Below are positions 1-7,588 of a stretch of DNA of 39,681 nucleotides, one piece after another. Location: assembly GCF_007785815.1 (NCBI RefSeq), contig NZ_VNIM01000033.1, positions 1 to 39,681 on the forward strand, written 5' to 3'. The position numbers were made by a program, and so were the translations under genes. The notes beneath the pieces were generated by a model that ran no database searches, was not told the origin of the DNA, and was given only the letters and a program-made list of their open reading frames with translations. The stretch's first letter is position 1; every line of letters begins with the position of its first letter. This DNA comes from Alterirhizorhabdus solaris. Its GTDB lineage: Bacteria > Pseudomonadota > Alphaproteobacteria > Sphingomonadales > Sphingomonadaceae.

Positions 1-1
1 C

Positions 2-103
2 ATCGCGAAGATCGCCCACGACTGGCCCGCCAGCCGCTGGGACGAACTCATGCCATGGAACTGGCCCACCGCAACGGATCAGAACATCACGCAAGCCGCG
101 TAA
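2..103 (+). pseudogene. IS66-family transposase, C-terminal end only
   Basis: The reading frame is open at the left edge and ends in TAA at 101-103, giving 33 residues. They include DWPASRWDELMPWNW, which matches the conserved C-terminal tail of IS66 TnpC transposases (usually an arginine/isoleucine-aspartate-glutamate-leucine-leucine/methionine-proline-tryptophan signature). The catalytic DDE domain lies outside the window if it exists. Whether the element is intact to the left cannot be seen. It is followed at once by recombinase debris on the other strand, so its right end is probably disturbed. Confidence 0.65.
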
Positions 104-575
104 CACGCGTCTTCAGGCCACGCTTACCAAGCAGCACCGGATGTGGTAAAATATCCGCTGTCGGACGTGGCTTTCCTGTCAGGGCGAGCCGCGTCGTGAG
201 CCTTTCCTTCTCGGCCTCGCGCTCGGTGATCATATTCTGCAGGACCGGGCTCGCTAGCCCGGCAAGCGGGTTCTGGTACAGGTTGCCGAGCTCGAGCTTG
301 ACCTGGGCCAGTCGCACCTCCGCTACCGTATCGCGGTGCTCCTCGCCTTTAGCCAGCAACGCCGCTTCGCGACGGAATTCGGCGACGAAAAGCCTGCTAT
401 GGTCCTCGGTCAACAGGTGGCTTTGCAGGATCGCCAGCGCCGCGGTCTCGAGCGGTGCCTTGCGAGCCGATACCGTGTTGCCGCACGTTCCGCGTTCCTT
501 CTGCCCGGCGCACCGGTAATAATCCTTGCCGGAGATCGTGTAATTAGACCCGCAGCAGCTGCACTTGATGAGGTC
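87..575 (-). pseudogene. Large serine recombinase remnant (zinc-ribbon and start of coiled region)
   Basis: Read on the minus strand, this segment encodes LIKCSCCGSNYTISGKDYY followed by RCAGQKERGTCGN. This is the four-cysteine zinc beta-ribbon typical of large serine recombinases (recombinase zinc-ribbon family). A helical stretch follows (FRREAALLAKGEEHRDT, then MITEREAEKERLTTRL) of the kind that precedes the coiled-coil motif. The homology stops around TADILPHP, after which the frame ends in unrelated residues. The resolvase catalytic domain is absent. The frame is continuous upstream with a truncated IS5-type transposase, so the product would be a chimera. Two other tails of the same recombinase type occur at 3508-3749 and 25181-25475. 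Confidence 0.75.
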
Positions 576-1236
576 CGTTCGGCTGGGATTGGCCTTGATG
601 TGCGCGGTGGCGCCGAGGTCATCGGCGATGAAGGCACGCAGCAGATCGGCATCATAGGCGGCGTCGGCGATGACGTGGCCGACGCCTTTGAGACCTGTCA
701 GCAGCGCCTCGGCTTGCGGACGATCACCCCATTGTCCAGGCGTCGGATGGATCCGGATCGGCAGGCCGATGGCGTCGACAGCGGCATGCAGCTTGGTCGT
801 CAGGCCACCGCGGGAGCGGCCGATCGCGGCAGCTTCAGCCCCCCTTTTGCACCACTCGCATCGGCATGGGCCTTCGAAATGGTGCTGTCGATCAGGATGT
901 ATTCGAAGTCCGGCGTGTCGGCCAGGCTATGGAAAAGCCGTTCCCACACACCGGCATGCGACCAGCGCCGGAACCGTGCATGCACGCCTGTCCACTTGCC
1001 GAATACCTCCGGCAGGTCGCGCCAGCGTGCCGCGTTCCCCGCCATCCACAGGATCGCGTCCACGAACAGCCGGTTGTCCACGCCGCTGCGCCCTCGCGTT
1101 CCTTCCCGACCGGGCAGATATCCGGCGATCCGCTGCCATTGCTCGTCCGTCAGCGTGCGTCTGCTCATCGGCTGGCTCCTTCGCCAGCCTTGAATCAGAA
1201 CTGCCGCCTAAATGGAATCCCAAATGCAGACGCGGC
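576..1236 (-). mobile_element. IS5-family element, 3'-truncated
   Basis: The remnant contains the first transposase frame (1168 down to 800) and the second frame, which is reached by a -1 shift at the A4G6 run (839-848). Homology ends at IKANPSRT (about 576). The right boundary lies between the transposase start and the sulfite-oxidase-like gene, which it breaks near 1236. A CTAG sits there at 1237-1240, the type of target that IS427-like members of the IS5 family use. I could not define terminal inverted repeats because the other end is missing. Confidence 0.7.
800..1168 (-). CDS. IS5-family transposase, first frame (OrfA)
   Basis: This encodes 122 residues with the IS5/IS427 N-terminal block: LTDEQWQRIAGYLPGREG, then RLFVDAILWMAGNAARWRDL, then the first catalytic Asp in ILIDSTISKAHAD. 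The frame ends soon after the A4G6 run at 839-848. A -1 slip there enters the second frame, which carries AAIGRSRGGLTTKLHA and the second catalytic Asp in VIADAAYDADLL (about 640-660). This two-frame layout is normal for the IS427 group. The third catalytic residue (Glu) is missing because the second frame is cut at about 576 and continues into recombinase sequence. The element should not transpose by itself. Confidence 0.8.
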   Translation of the reverse strand: MSRRTLTDEQWQRIAGYLPGREGTRGRSGVDNRLFVDAILWMAGNAARWRDLPEVFGKWTGVHARFRRWSHAGVWERLFHSLADTPDFEYILIDSTISKAHADASGAKGGLKLPRSAAPAVA

Positions 1237-1237
1237 C

Positions 1238-1732
1238 TAGCGCCTTGGCAATCGAGATCGAGGCACCGAACGGCGCCGTCTCACCATCGACATCCACGTC
1301 GTCGGCCCCCGTAGTGCCGACGAACGACGCGCCGTCCTGGATGCCAGCTGCGGCGAGCACGTCGCACAGTGCGACGCCGGTCCACGCCGCATTGCCGATC
1401 GCGCCCACGTTCCAGGGATCGCCCGAAGTCTTTTCCACGTCATGAAGATGTGCCCGACGATTGCCGGCGCACTGCATGGTCGCGGTCACGGTCCGGGTCG
1501 CAAATGCCGTTTGAAGTTCGGCAACCGTGTAGGAGCGCGGGCGGTCGACCAAGCCGTCCAGCGCTATACGATGATCGTCGGCCAGCGCCGGCGTAGGTCC
1601 GTGACTGCGGATGTAGAAATTCGCCTGCGGCGTGAGGAAAGACGCGATCAGTTTATCGGGGGGCGTTTCCGCATTGAGCGGCTCCGGACAGCGGAGGATC
1701 AGATTCTGTTCGGCGCGATCGGATGCGGTCAT
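1238..1732 (-). pseudogene. Sulfite-oxidase-type molybdopterin oxidoreductase, N-terminal fragment
   Basis: About 165 residues of an oxidoreductase molybdopterin-binding domain protein begin at ATG 1732. The recognisable blocks are NFYIRSHGPTPAL, the molybdenum-ligand region TATMQCAGNRR (Cys88) and GDPWNVGAIGNAAWTGV. The usual continuation YGASISIAKAM is seen as FGASISIAKAL and then runs into the IS5-family element (residues RVCIWDSI and a stop). Full-length relatives are about 380-420 residues, so more than half is lost, including the dimerisation domain. The Shine-Dalgarno sequence is weak. The insertion makes this a non-functional fragment. Confidence 0.8.
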
Positions 1733-1921
1733 GCAAGCCGCCTACCATGAAGATATCAATAGCGAAATCGATCGTTTGGCTGGGCGATGTCACCCATACT
1801 CTTTCGGTAACCTATCGCTTTCTAGAAGCGGGAGAAGCGATCGCTATGCCGTCGCGCGACAGGCGCCGAGCGCTAGCTATGCGCCTTTCCCATACATCGA
1901 CGCGGAGTGGCTGAGCTTTCT

Positions 1922-1948
1922 ACGACGGCTTTCGGCTGAAGCCGTCGT
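1922..1948. repeat. Perfect 10-bp stem hairpin
   Basis: ACGACGGCTT (1922-1931) pairs perfectly with AAGCCGTCGT (1939-1948) around a 7-nt loop. A second hairpin with the related arm TGACGGCT follows 20 bp later. There is only a short T run after it, so a terminator role is possible but not clear. Confidence 0.7.
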
Positions 1949-1967
1949 TTACGACCCGCGACTTGAA

Positions 1968-1995
1968 TGACGGCTTTGTCCCAAACCAGCCGTCA
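1968..1995. repeat. Perfect 8-bp stem hairpin
   Basis: TGACGGCT (1968-1975) pairs with AGCCGTCA (1988-1995) around a 12-nt loop. Its arm shares GACGGCT with the hairpin at 1922-1948, so the two could be copies of one small palindromic repeat family. Confidence 0.6.
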
Positions 1996-2105
1996 GCGAG
2001 GGTACCTGCCGAGGATGCAAGCAGGGCAACTTCCGGGATCGGCAGATGGACCGCTCGACGGCAAGTTTGTGGATAGCGGTTCCCGCCTGAAACCGATGGC
2101 GGCCG

Positions 2106-3490
2106 TCAATCGAAGGTGCATTCCGAGTGACAGTCCGCCCCTACGACTGTGGCGGCGATGGTGGCTAGGTGCGGATGATGGGTGAAGAACAACTCCTGCG
2201 TCGAGCGTGCCAGATTAGCGAGCACGCGAAACCCGGCCTCGGCGCGCGCATCGTCGAAATTCACGAACAGATCGTCCGCCTGAAACGGCAGACGCACCCC
2301 CGCCTCCACCGATTGCTCCACGGCTGCAAGGCGCAGCGCGAGGAATAGCTGGTCGGTGGTGCCTTCGCTCATCGCCCCGACATCGACAATCGTCCTGCCA
2401 TCATCGCGCAGGCCGTCGAGCCGGAGGCTATCTCCGTCAAGGTCGACTCGGAGTTCGGGATATCGGCCCAACGTCAACGTCGAGAATAATTCGCTTGCAC
2501 GGAGCAGCATCGGCCGCAGCAGCAGGTTCCCCCTCGACCGCCGCAAAGGCGAGTCTTGTCTCGCCAATTATCGTGGCTGCCGCAGTGACCTGCGAACTCA
2601 GATCGGCAAGTTCGCCGACGAGCGCCATTGCACGATGCTCGACGTTGTCCGGGTTCGCCGCATCCCAGTCCGCGACGAGGTCGAGTAGAGCGAGGCCATC
2701 GCCGGCTGAAGTGACTTGCCGCTCGATCTCCGCCGGTTCCTCACGCAGACGCCGCAGCGCACGAGAGTCCTCCACTGCCGCAGCCAGATTGTCCCCAGCG
2801 ACGAGCCCGGCATCGTCATAAGCCGGCGCCAGGCTCTGTATCGCGACAGTGTGAGCAGCGGAAGCGGCGTCGATATCCCGCTGGAGGCGCTCCCGCTGGG
2901 TGGCGAGATCGGCCAGTCTTCGCTGCGCCTCGCGCGTCGTATCCAGTCGGGCACGTAGCGCTGCGAGTATCACCCCGGCATCGCCTTCAGCGGTCTCGCC
3001 GACGTCCGCCGCAAGCGCGGTCAGATCGGCCTCGAACCGGCCGATATCGGCATCTATGCCATTGATGCGCGTGTCGGGCAGGGCGATCGCGTCGAGATCC
3101 GCCCGTAATTCCTCGAAAAGGGCAAGGCGGGCGTCAGCCGTCGCGATGGCAAGGTCAAGTCCGGCATCGATGATCGCACCTTGCCAGTCTGCGGCAATCC
3201 GATCCGCTTCCGCAGTCGCCTGAGCCGAACGGCGGCGCTGCTCGTCGAGAGAACGCTCGATCTGGCGCAGTTCGGCGCGGTCTTCGCGGAAGGCGGCATC
3301 GCGCGCTTCACCGTCCCGCCGCAGTACCTCCGCACGAGCAAGCACCGGCGTGAGCCGCACCGGGTCAGCCACCGGCTCGCCAGGCATCGATGCGGTTAGG
3401 CCCTATGGGTCGCGGCGCGAGTGGCCAGTTCGGCCGCTGCGGCATCGCGCTGCGCAGTGGCGGTGGTGGCCGCATCGAGCGCCGCACGTC
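2106..3490 (-). pseudogene. YhaN-like AAA/SMC-type ATPase, frameshifted C-terminal fragment
   Basis: Three minus-strand frames together encode the last third or so of a YhaN-type ATPase (relatives are about 1,100 residues). The frame ending at 2106 carries the ABC-like signature MSEGTTDQLFLALRLAA, the Walker B region FQADDLFVNFDDARAEAGF and the switch FFTHHPHL. The frame 2530-3387 is coiled coil rich in Arg/Glu/Ala. The frame 3396-3490 gives a short coiled piece. The reading frame breaks near a C5 run at 2529-2533 and again near 3390. The Walker A domain is absent, because the sequence switches to a recombinase tail at about 3500. The partner SbcD-like nuclease gene usually found beside it is also absent. 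This is a dead remnant. Confidence 0.8.
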
Positions 3491-3507
3491 GGGTCGGCGT
3501 CCCGGCA

Positions 3508-3749
3508 GGCGATCCGCGCGCTGGTCGAAAAGGGGGTTGTGCACCCGGGTAGCGCCCGCGGCGGCAAGCGGCGGGAGATGCAGCTTTCACGGGAACTTGT
3601 TCGCGATGATGGAGATCGCGTCGCCCACAAATGGCAATGTAGTGGCCCGGAACGCACAACTCCCCCGAAGCGGTTGCTTCGGGGGAGTTGCAAATTCAGA
3701 TGGTTGCGGGGACCCGCACCGGACGGCATCACACTTCCCCGGTGATTGA
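3508..3749 (+). pseudogene. Large serine recombinase, C-terminal remnant (copy 1)
   Basis: Split over two frames, this reads AIRALVEKGVVHPGSARGGK, then a helical tail (HGNLFAMMEIASP). It matches the copy at 25253-25453 over about 200 bp, including the hairpin region, and ends with the same GGTTGCGG motif. In intact recombinases this is the C-terminal segment with the pattern RALVEKVVVHPG. It is abutted to the broken 5' part of the YhaN-like gene in opposite orientation. It has an indel compared with copy 2 and no start. Confidence 0.75.
3657..3690. terminator. Perfect 15-bp stem hairpin after recombinase tail
   Basis: CAACTCCCCCGAAGC (3657-3671) pairs perfectly with GCTTCGGGGGAGTTG (3676-3690) around the tetraloop GGTT. 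There is no long T tract on either side. A degenerate version occurs at the equivalent place in the second recombinase tail (25401-25434), so the hairpin belongs to the mobile element. It could be a factor-dependent terminator or a structural end of the element. Confidence 0.65.
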
Positions 3750-3776
3750 GATCTAGTGCGCTCCGGTTGAATGGCC

Positions 3777-4331
3777 TCATGGACTTCGGGCGACGAACGT
3801 GACGTCGACCGGTTGCCTCCCCATCGGGATAGTGGCTGCGATCCGGTCGCCGGGTCTCACCGAGCCGGTGCTGGTGAAGCTGGTAAGTTCGGCGTCGATT
3901 TCTCGGGATGCTCCGGGAGGGAGATCGAGCTTCGCTGGATTGTCGCTCCCGTTCTCCAGCGCGAAGATGACGTGGGGCCTATCGTTGTCCGCACGCGCAT
4001 CGGTAAGGTCGACGCCGGTGGCATCGACGGCGGTGCGCAGTGCGGCTTCGCCGGCGGCATGGCTCATTTTCAGCCCGCCGATCGCGATCATTCGTGGTGC
4101 CTGGCCGACGTTCCGGTAGGCGATCCTCATGGAATTCTCACCGGTGGAGGACCATCGTGCCGTCACCTTGGCGCTTATGTCTCCCTCGACGACCGTCACG
4201 GATCGATCCGGCCCAGCTTCCATCCCGGCCGAGGGCACGGGTTCGAGGGGGCCACCCGCGCTTCGCTGACAGGATGACGTCAGCAGCAGGACGGCCGCCA
4301 TGGCTGGCACGAGGAAGCGCGGTTCCTTCAT
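3777..4331 (-). CDS. Predicted lipoprotein of unknown function
   Basis: This is a 184-residue protein with a clear lipoprotein signal peptide: basic start MKEPR, hydrophobic core VPAMAAVLLL and lipobox LTSSC with Cys21. It should be anchored in the inner or outer membrane facing the periplasm. The mature part looks like an all-beta domain (about residues 45-180), with pieces such as SMRIAYRNVGQAP and FALENGSDNPAKLDLPPG that resemble immunoglobulin-like or copper-chaperone-like folds. I recognise no named family. Its ATG overlaps the stop of the metallopeptidase-like gene (ATGA at 4328-4331), so the two are translationally coupled and probably work together. A plausible role is a membrane-bound partner or inhibitor; this is inference. 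Confidence 0.75.
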   Translation of the reverse strand: MKEPRFLVPAMAAVLLLTSSCQRSAGGPLEPVPSAGMEAGPDRSVTVVEGDISAKVTARWSSTGENSMRIAYRNVGQAPRMIAIGGLKMSHAAGEAALRTAVDATGVDLTDARADNDRPHVIFALENGSDNPAKLDLPPGASREIDAELTSFTSTGSVRPGDRIAATIPMGRQPVDVTFVARSP

Positions 4332-5323
4332 CGCGCCCGCACCAGCCCGGCAACTGGGCCTGAGAGCTTCCGCCTCGTCTCGCTGTTCGCTCCGCCGAGG
4401 TCCCTGTCGACCTTCAGACCGTTGCGGCGCTGGAACTCTGCCACCGCGTCGAGAGTGGCGCTGTTTCCCCGTCCCACCAGTCCGTCTGCGTGGCGTGCCT
4501 CGAGGTAGCCCAGCGCGACCAGGTGCTCCTGCACGGACTTGATGACGGCGTCCCCGCCTGTGGGCAGCGCCAGTGGCTTGTAGACCGCGTTGCGGTTGCT
4601 GGCCCTGATGACGTCGCGCACGTAGGGAAAGCGGGCGTCGTGCTCGGAGCGGCCGCCACCGTGTACCCCGGGGCCGAAGTCATGGATGCGCAGTCGTCCC
4701 TTGCCGATCGCAACCACCCGCTCGGTCTCCGGCATGTACCAGCTCTCGATTAGCGACGCCTGCTGCTCGACGTTGAACGTCGCCCAGTTCCTGCCGATCG
4801 CGTCGGCTGGAAACGGATAGGCGGTGCTCCTGTGGCTTCCCCAGCCCTTCCACTCGCGCTTCCTCCAGATGTCGCGAACGCCGCTGCTGAGCTGCGCCCA
4901 CATCGACTGCGCCATGTAGAAGGTCGGCCAGACGCCGTTCTCTCCCTGCCATGCGTGGCAGAGTTCGTGGATCAGGGTTGATCTGCGAGCGGCAAAGTCG
5001 ACGATCCCGCCGAAACCCTCCACCCAGTTGATCGCATAGTCGAACCTGGGGGCGTTGTCCTCCATGCTGGCGAGGGTGACCGCCCCGCCGAGGTCGAGGT
5101 CGGTGATGAAGATGCGGTCGAATGGCAGGGTGGAGGCATATACGCTCTGCGCCAGAGCGATCTCCGCCGGGGCCATCTGTCGGGCACGAACCACGCCAGT
5201 CTCCATTGCTCGCCGAACTTGGATGGGCTCGGTGAATGTCCCTTCCCACCGCCCGCTGTCAATCATCCTGCCTTCGCACCCGACGTGCTTGGCTTCGATG
5301 CCGGAGGAGATCCCGCAGGTCAT
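4328..5323 (-). CDS. Zinc-metallopeptidase-like protein (HExxH) with C-terminal peptidoglycan-binding-like domain
   Basis: This is 331 residues if started at ATG 5323; ATGs at 5266 or 5206 are also possible, and family similarity begins near residue 50. The segment APAEIALAQSVYASTLPFDR followed by a HELCHAWQ motif (His119, Glu120, His123) resembles proteins annotated as vgr-related, which have a putative gluzincin-like active site. Residues of about 255-320 (VQEHLVALGYLEARHADGL, then TLDAVAEFQRRNGLKVD) look like a PG_binding_1 repeat. There is no signal peptide. It is the first gene of a two-gene unit with the lipoprotein, sharing an ATGA overlap. The protein may act on, or be targeted to, the cell wall. 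The zinc ligands are seen; peptidase activity is inferred. Confidence 0.7.
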   Translation of the reverse strand: MTCGISSGIEAKHVGCEGRMIDSGRWEGTFTEPIQVRRAMETGVVRARQMAPAEIALAQSVYASTLPFDRIFITDLDLGGAVTLASMEDNAPRFDYAINWVEGFGGIVDFAARRSTLIHELCHAWQGENGVWPTFYMAQSMWAQLSSGVRDIWRKREWKGWGSHRSTAYPFPADAIGRNWATFNVEQQASLIESWYMPETERVVAIGKGRLRIHDFGPGVHGGGRSEHDARFPYVRDVIRASNRNAVYKPLALPTGGDAVIKSVQEHLVALGYLEARHADGLVGRGNSATLDAVAEFQRRNGLKVDRDLGGANSETRRKLSGPVAGLVRAR

Positions 5324-5987
5324 TCCGTTCGGAGGTCAGGCTCGTGCGGGTATGCGCGTTCCTTCTTGAGGGGAGATAATGACCATCGGCTCAGTTATCG
5401 CCGCTGCACTGGTTCGCGGGAGTCGAGTGCCTGAACGACCGGATGAGCTGAACGGGGGGGGCGTCCATGGTCCTAGAATCGGGATTTCAAGCTGGGCATA
5501 CGTGGGGCGGTCCGCATCACCGTCATGTCCGTCCGCCCACTCATGGCGGCTTCGCCATTACCGCATCACGACCGCCGCGCGATTGCGCCCTGGCATGTCG
5601 GCACGCTCCGCGTAGCAGAGTCGTCGCCCGCCGGTCGGCGGGCCGAGGCGTCGAAGCTTCGTCTGTTAGAACGGTCGCAAGACCGCCGGTTGCTTCTTTG
5701 GGACCGGGTGGCGGGCGCGCATGTCCAGGCCCTCTAGCTAAAGGCGTCCGCGCTCGTCTAACAGCGGGTTTCGAACATCCGGTCACCAGGGACCGGCGTC
5801 GCCTCGATGATGAAGGGCGACGCCGCCGGTGACGCGGCGCCGTCCGACGATGGGGCGCGCACGATGTACATCACCGCTTTCCTTCCTCAGCCGCCTCGCG
5901 GCGGTCGTTCGTCCGCATCAATGGAGTGCAGCGAGAGAGATATCAGGTTGGGAATGGTGGCGACCGCCCTGCTGGCGACCGCTAACG
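5324..5987. other. 664-bp region without a confident gene
   Basis: This lies between the metallopeptidase-like gene and the IS3 element. A frame at 5379-5615 has a good Shine-Dalgarno sequence (GAGGGGAGAT before ATG) and starts MTIGSVIAAALV, but the rest has no recognisable family and may be a truncated gene. Small inverted repeats occur, for example CGGTC-GCAA-GACCG around 5675. The stretch looks like eroded non-coding DNA. Confidence 0.45.
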
Positions 5988-6046
5988 TGACCCCCGTTTT
6001 TTCCTCCAGTTGGAGCTAGAGTCCGGCCCCTCGAAGGGACGGACAG

Positions 6047-6313
6047 ATGAAGCGGAAGCAGTTTTCGGAAGAGCAGATCATCGGCATCCTGAAGGAGGCC
6101 GAGGCGGGTGCGGTGGTGACGGAGCTGTGCCGTAGGCACGGCATGTCGAGCGCGACATACTATGCGTGGAAGGCCAAGTATGGCGGACTGGAGGTATCCG
6201 ACGCGAAGCGTCTGCGGGCGCTTGAGGAGGAGAACGCCCGGCTCAAGCGGTTGCTCGCGGACACGATGCTCGACAATGCGGGGTTGAAAGACCTGCTGTC
6301 AAAAAAGTGGTGA
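6047..6313 (+). CDS. IS3-family transposase OrfA (helix-turn-helix and leucine zipper)
   Basis: This is an 88-residue DNA-binding subunit. It begins [20 protein letters not shown], has a helix-turn-helix around [20 protein letters not shown], and then a leucine-zipper helix ([20 protein letters not shown]). This is the standard OrfA of the IS407/IS2-type branch. The slippery sequence A-AAA-AAG lies at 6301-6307, just before the stop. A -1 shift there joins OrfA to OrfB (next codon GTG at 6307) to make the OrfAB transposase. It is the only gene set in the left third of the window that looks freshly functional. Confidence 0.93.
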   Translation: MKRKQFSEEQIIGILKEAEAGAVVTELCRRHGMSSATYYAWKAKYGGLEVSDAKRLRALEEENARLKRLLADTMLDNAGLKDLLSKKW

Positions 6314-7212
6314 CGCCCGCCGCGAAGCGGCAAGCGGTTGCGCATCTCCAGGCAACGCTGGGGATGAGCGAGCGGCGGGCGTGCATGGTTGTCGGGGCGG
6401 ATCGCACGAGCATGCGGTATCGCTCGTGCCGGGCGGATGATGGCGACCTGCGGTCGCGGCTTTGCGAACTGGCGCAGCAGCGCCGGCGGTTCGGCTATCG
6501 ACGGCTGCACGTCCTGCTTCGCCGGGACGGCATCACGATCAACCGCAAGAAGACCCGGCGGCTCTACCGCGAGGAGGGACTGACGGTCAGGCGCCGAAAG
6601 GGGCGGAAGCGGGCCGTCGGCGCGCGGGCGCCCGCGCCGGTGCGGGCGCTTCCCAACCAGCGCTGGAGCCTGGACTTTGTCCATGATCAGATGGCGACTG
6701 GTCGGCGTTTCCGTATCCTCAACATCGTCGACGACGTGACGCGCGAGTGTTTGCGGGCGGTGCTCGATACGTCGATCTCGGGCAAGCGGGTGGTGCGCGA
6801 GCTTGCCGAGCTGATCGCCAAGCGCGGTGCGCCGAAGATGATCGTCAGCGACAACGGGACCGAGCTCACCTCGAACGCGGTGCTCGCCTGGTCGGGTGAT
6901 GCCGGCGTCGAGTGGCATTACATCGCACCGGGCAACCCGACTCAGAACGGGTTCGTCGAGAGCTTCAACGGTCGCATGCGTGACGAGCTGCTCAACGAGA
7001 CGCTGTTCTTCACGGTTCGCCAGGCCCGGGAGATCCTCGCCCGTTGGGTCGACGACTACAACACCGAGCGGCCGCACTCCTCGCTTGGCTACGCCACCCC
7101 GGCAGCGTTCGCCGCCGAACTCGAACAGCAACTGGCGGGGTTAACCCCGCCAGTTGCTTCACCCGCGCACCTGCGCGACAACAACGGTCGGTCTCTGGTT
7201 GCCGCTGGATGA
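6307..7212 (+). CDS. IS3-family transposase OrfB (DDE integrase core)
   Basis: This is 301 residues, read mainly as the C-terminal part of the OrfAB fusion. It has an HTH_21 region ([16 protein letters not shown]) and an rve integrase core. The catalytic residues are Asp in [10 protein letters not shown], Asp in [12 protein letters not shown], and Glu in [18 protein letters not shown], with the C-terminal signature [15 protein letters not shown]. All three catalytic residues are present and no frameshift is seen, so the element is probably active. The frame opens with GTG at 6307 inside the slippery site, so independent initiation is unlikely to matter. Confidence 0.93.
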   Translation: MVTPAAKRQAVAHLQATLGMSERRACMVVGADRTSMRYRSCRADDGDLRSRLCELAQQRRRFGYRRLHVLLRRDGITINRKKTRRLYREEGLTVRRRKGRKRAVGARAPAPVRALPNQRWSLDFVHDQMATGRRFRILNIVDDVTRECLRAVLDTSISGKRVVRELAELIAKRGAPKMIVSDNGTELTSNAVLAWSGDAGVEWHYIAPGNPTQNGFVESFNGRMRDELLNETLFFTVRQAREILARWVDDYNTERPHSSLGYATPAAFAAELEQQLAGLTPPVASPAHLRDNNGRSLVAAG

Positions 7213-7225
7213 AAGACGGGGGTCA

Positions 7226-7534
7226 CGTCACTCCTCGCTTGAAGAACCCTAGCTTAGACTGGCGGAGTTCAGGGGAGCACGGCACTTCTCCTGTCCCTTC
7301 GGCAGGGACCGCTTGAGAGGTGAGGCGCGGTCATCGAGGTAGCACCGGTGCAAACGCCGGTGTTTAGACCGGTGTTAGCGACGCCGCCGACATCAGCGAC
7401 ATCGCCGGCGCGCAGGTGATCCTGGATGCGACCGGTCGCGACCGCTTTCGCTTTCTGCTCATTTCGCTTACGCCTGCCCGGTCAGAGAGGGGCGCGACGG
7501 GATCGCGTGCCTAGCGCCAGGGGGGAAGCCGAAC
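7226..7534. other. Regulatory region upstream of the ThuA-domain gene
   Basis: This 309-bp stretch has no convincing gene. It contains a short hairpin (GTCCCT-loop-AGGGAC near 7294-7310), the 12-bp repeat array at 7345-7380, and a GGGGGGAAG Shine-Dalgarno-like run just before the small frame at 7535. A frame ending at about 7516 (ISDIAGAQVILDATGRDRF) looks protein-like but I cannot place it. Confidence 0.4.
7345..7380. promoter_or_regulatory. Three tandem 12-bp repeats, candidate operator array
   Basis: CCGGTG recurs at 7345, 7357 and 7369, exactly 12 bp apart. The units are CCGGTGCAAACG, CCGGTGTTTAGA and CCGGTGTTAGCG. The last unit with its preceding A gives ACCGGTGTTAG, a half of the palindrome type bound by LacI-family sugar regulators. 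It sits about 200 bp upstream of the ThuA-domain gene and a GH3 remnant, which fits carbohydrate control, but no LacI gene is in the window. Confidence 0.35.
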
Positions 7535-7588
7535 ATGCGACACGCGGGCCTCGCCCTGTTCACCCTCCCGCCGGCGGCGGCACGGTGA
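7535..7588 (+). CDS. Short leader-like ORF coupled to the ThuA-domain gene
   Basis: This 17-residue frame (MRHAGLALFTLPPAAAR) is preceded by GGGGGGAAG at a good spacing. Its TGA overlaps the likely GTG start of the next gene (GTGA at 7585-7588), which is a classic coupling arrangement. It may be a translational leader or the stub of a lost gene, since it resembles a signal peptide. Only the ribosome binding site and the overlap support it. Confidence 0.3.
   Translation: MRHAGLALFTLPPAAAR

Larger units (their letters stand above)
1733..2105. other. Intergenic region with two inverted repeats, no confident gene
   Basis: This is a 373-bp gap between the sulfite-oxidase-like fragment and the YhaN-like remnant. 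A short frame from 1747 (MKISIAKSIVWLGDV) has no family I recognise and no ribosome binding site. The region is less GC-rich than its neighbours. It holds two perfect-stem hairpins, at 1922-1948 and 1968-1995, listed separately. Confidence 0.5.
5988..7225 (+). mobile_element. Complete IS3-family insertion sequence (IS407-like)
   Basis: Imperfect terminal inverted repeats bound the element: TGACCCCCGTTTTTTCCTCC at 5988 and its counterpart ending GACGGGGGTCA at 7225. The match extends outward by ACG/CGT. Both transposase frames are intact, with a standard slippery heptamer between them. The flanks (AACG on the left, CGTC on the right) do not show the 4-bp duplication expected for this group. 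Confidence 0.85.

Noticed and set aside
5379-5615. 78-codon frame with a good Shine-Dalgarno sequence
   Set aside because: Only the first dozen residues look protein-like; the rest is low-complexity and unrelated to any family I know. Left as part of the gap.
5750-5800. A tRNA-like T-arm (GGGTTTCGAACATCC)
   Set aside because: The arms do not pair, and no acceptor or anticodon stem can be built around it.
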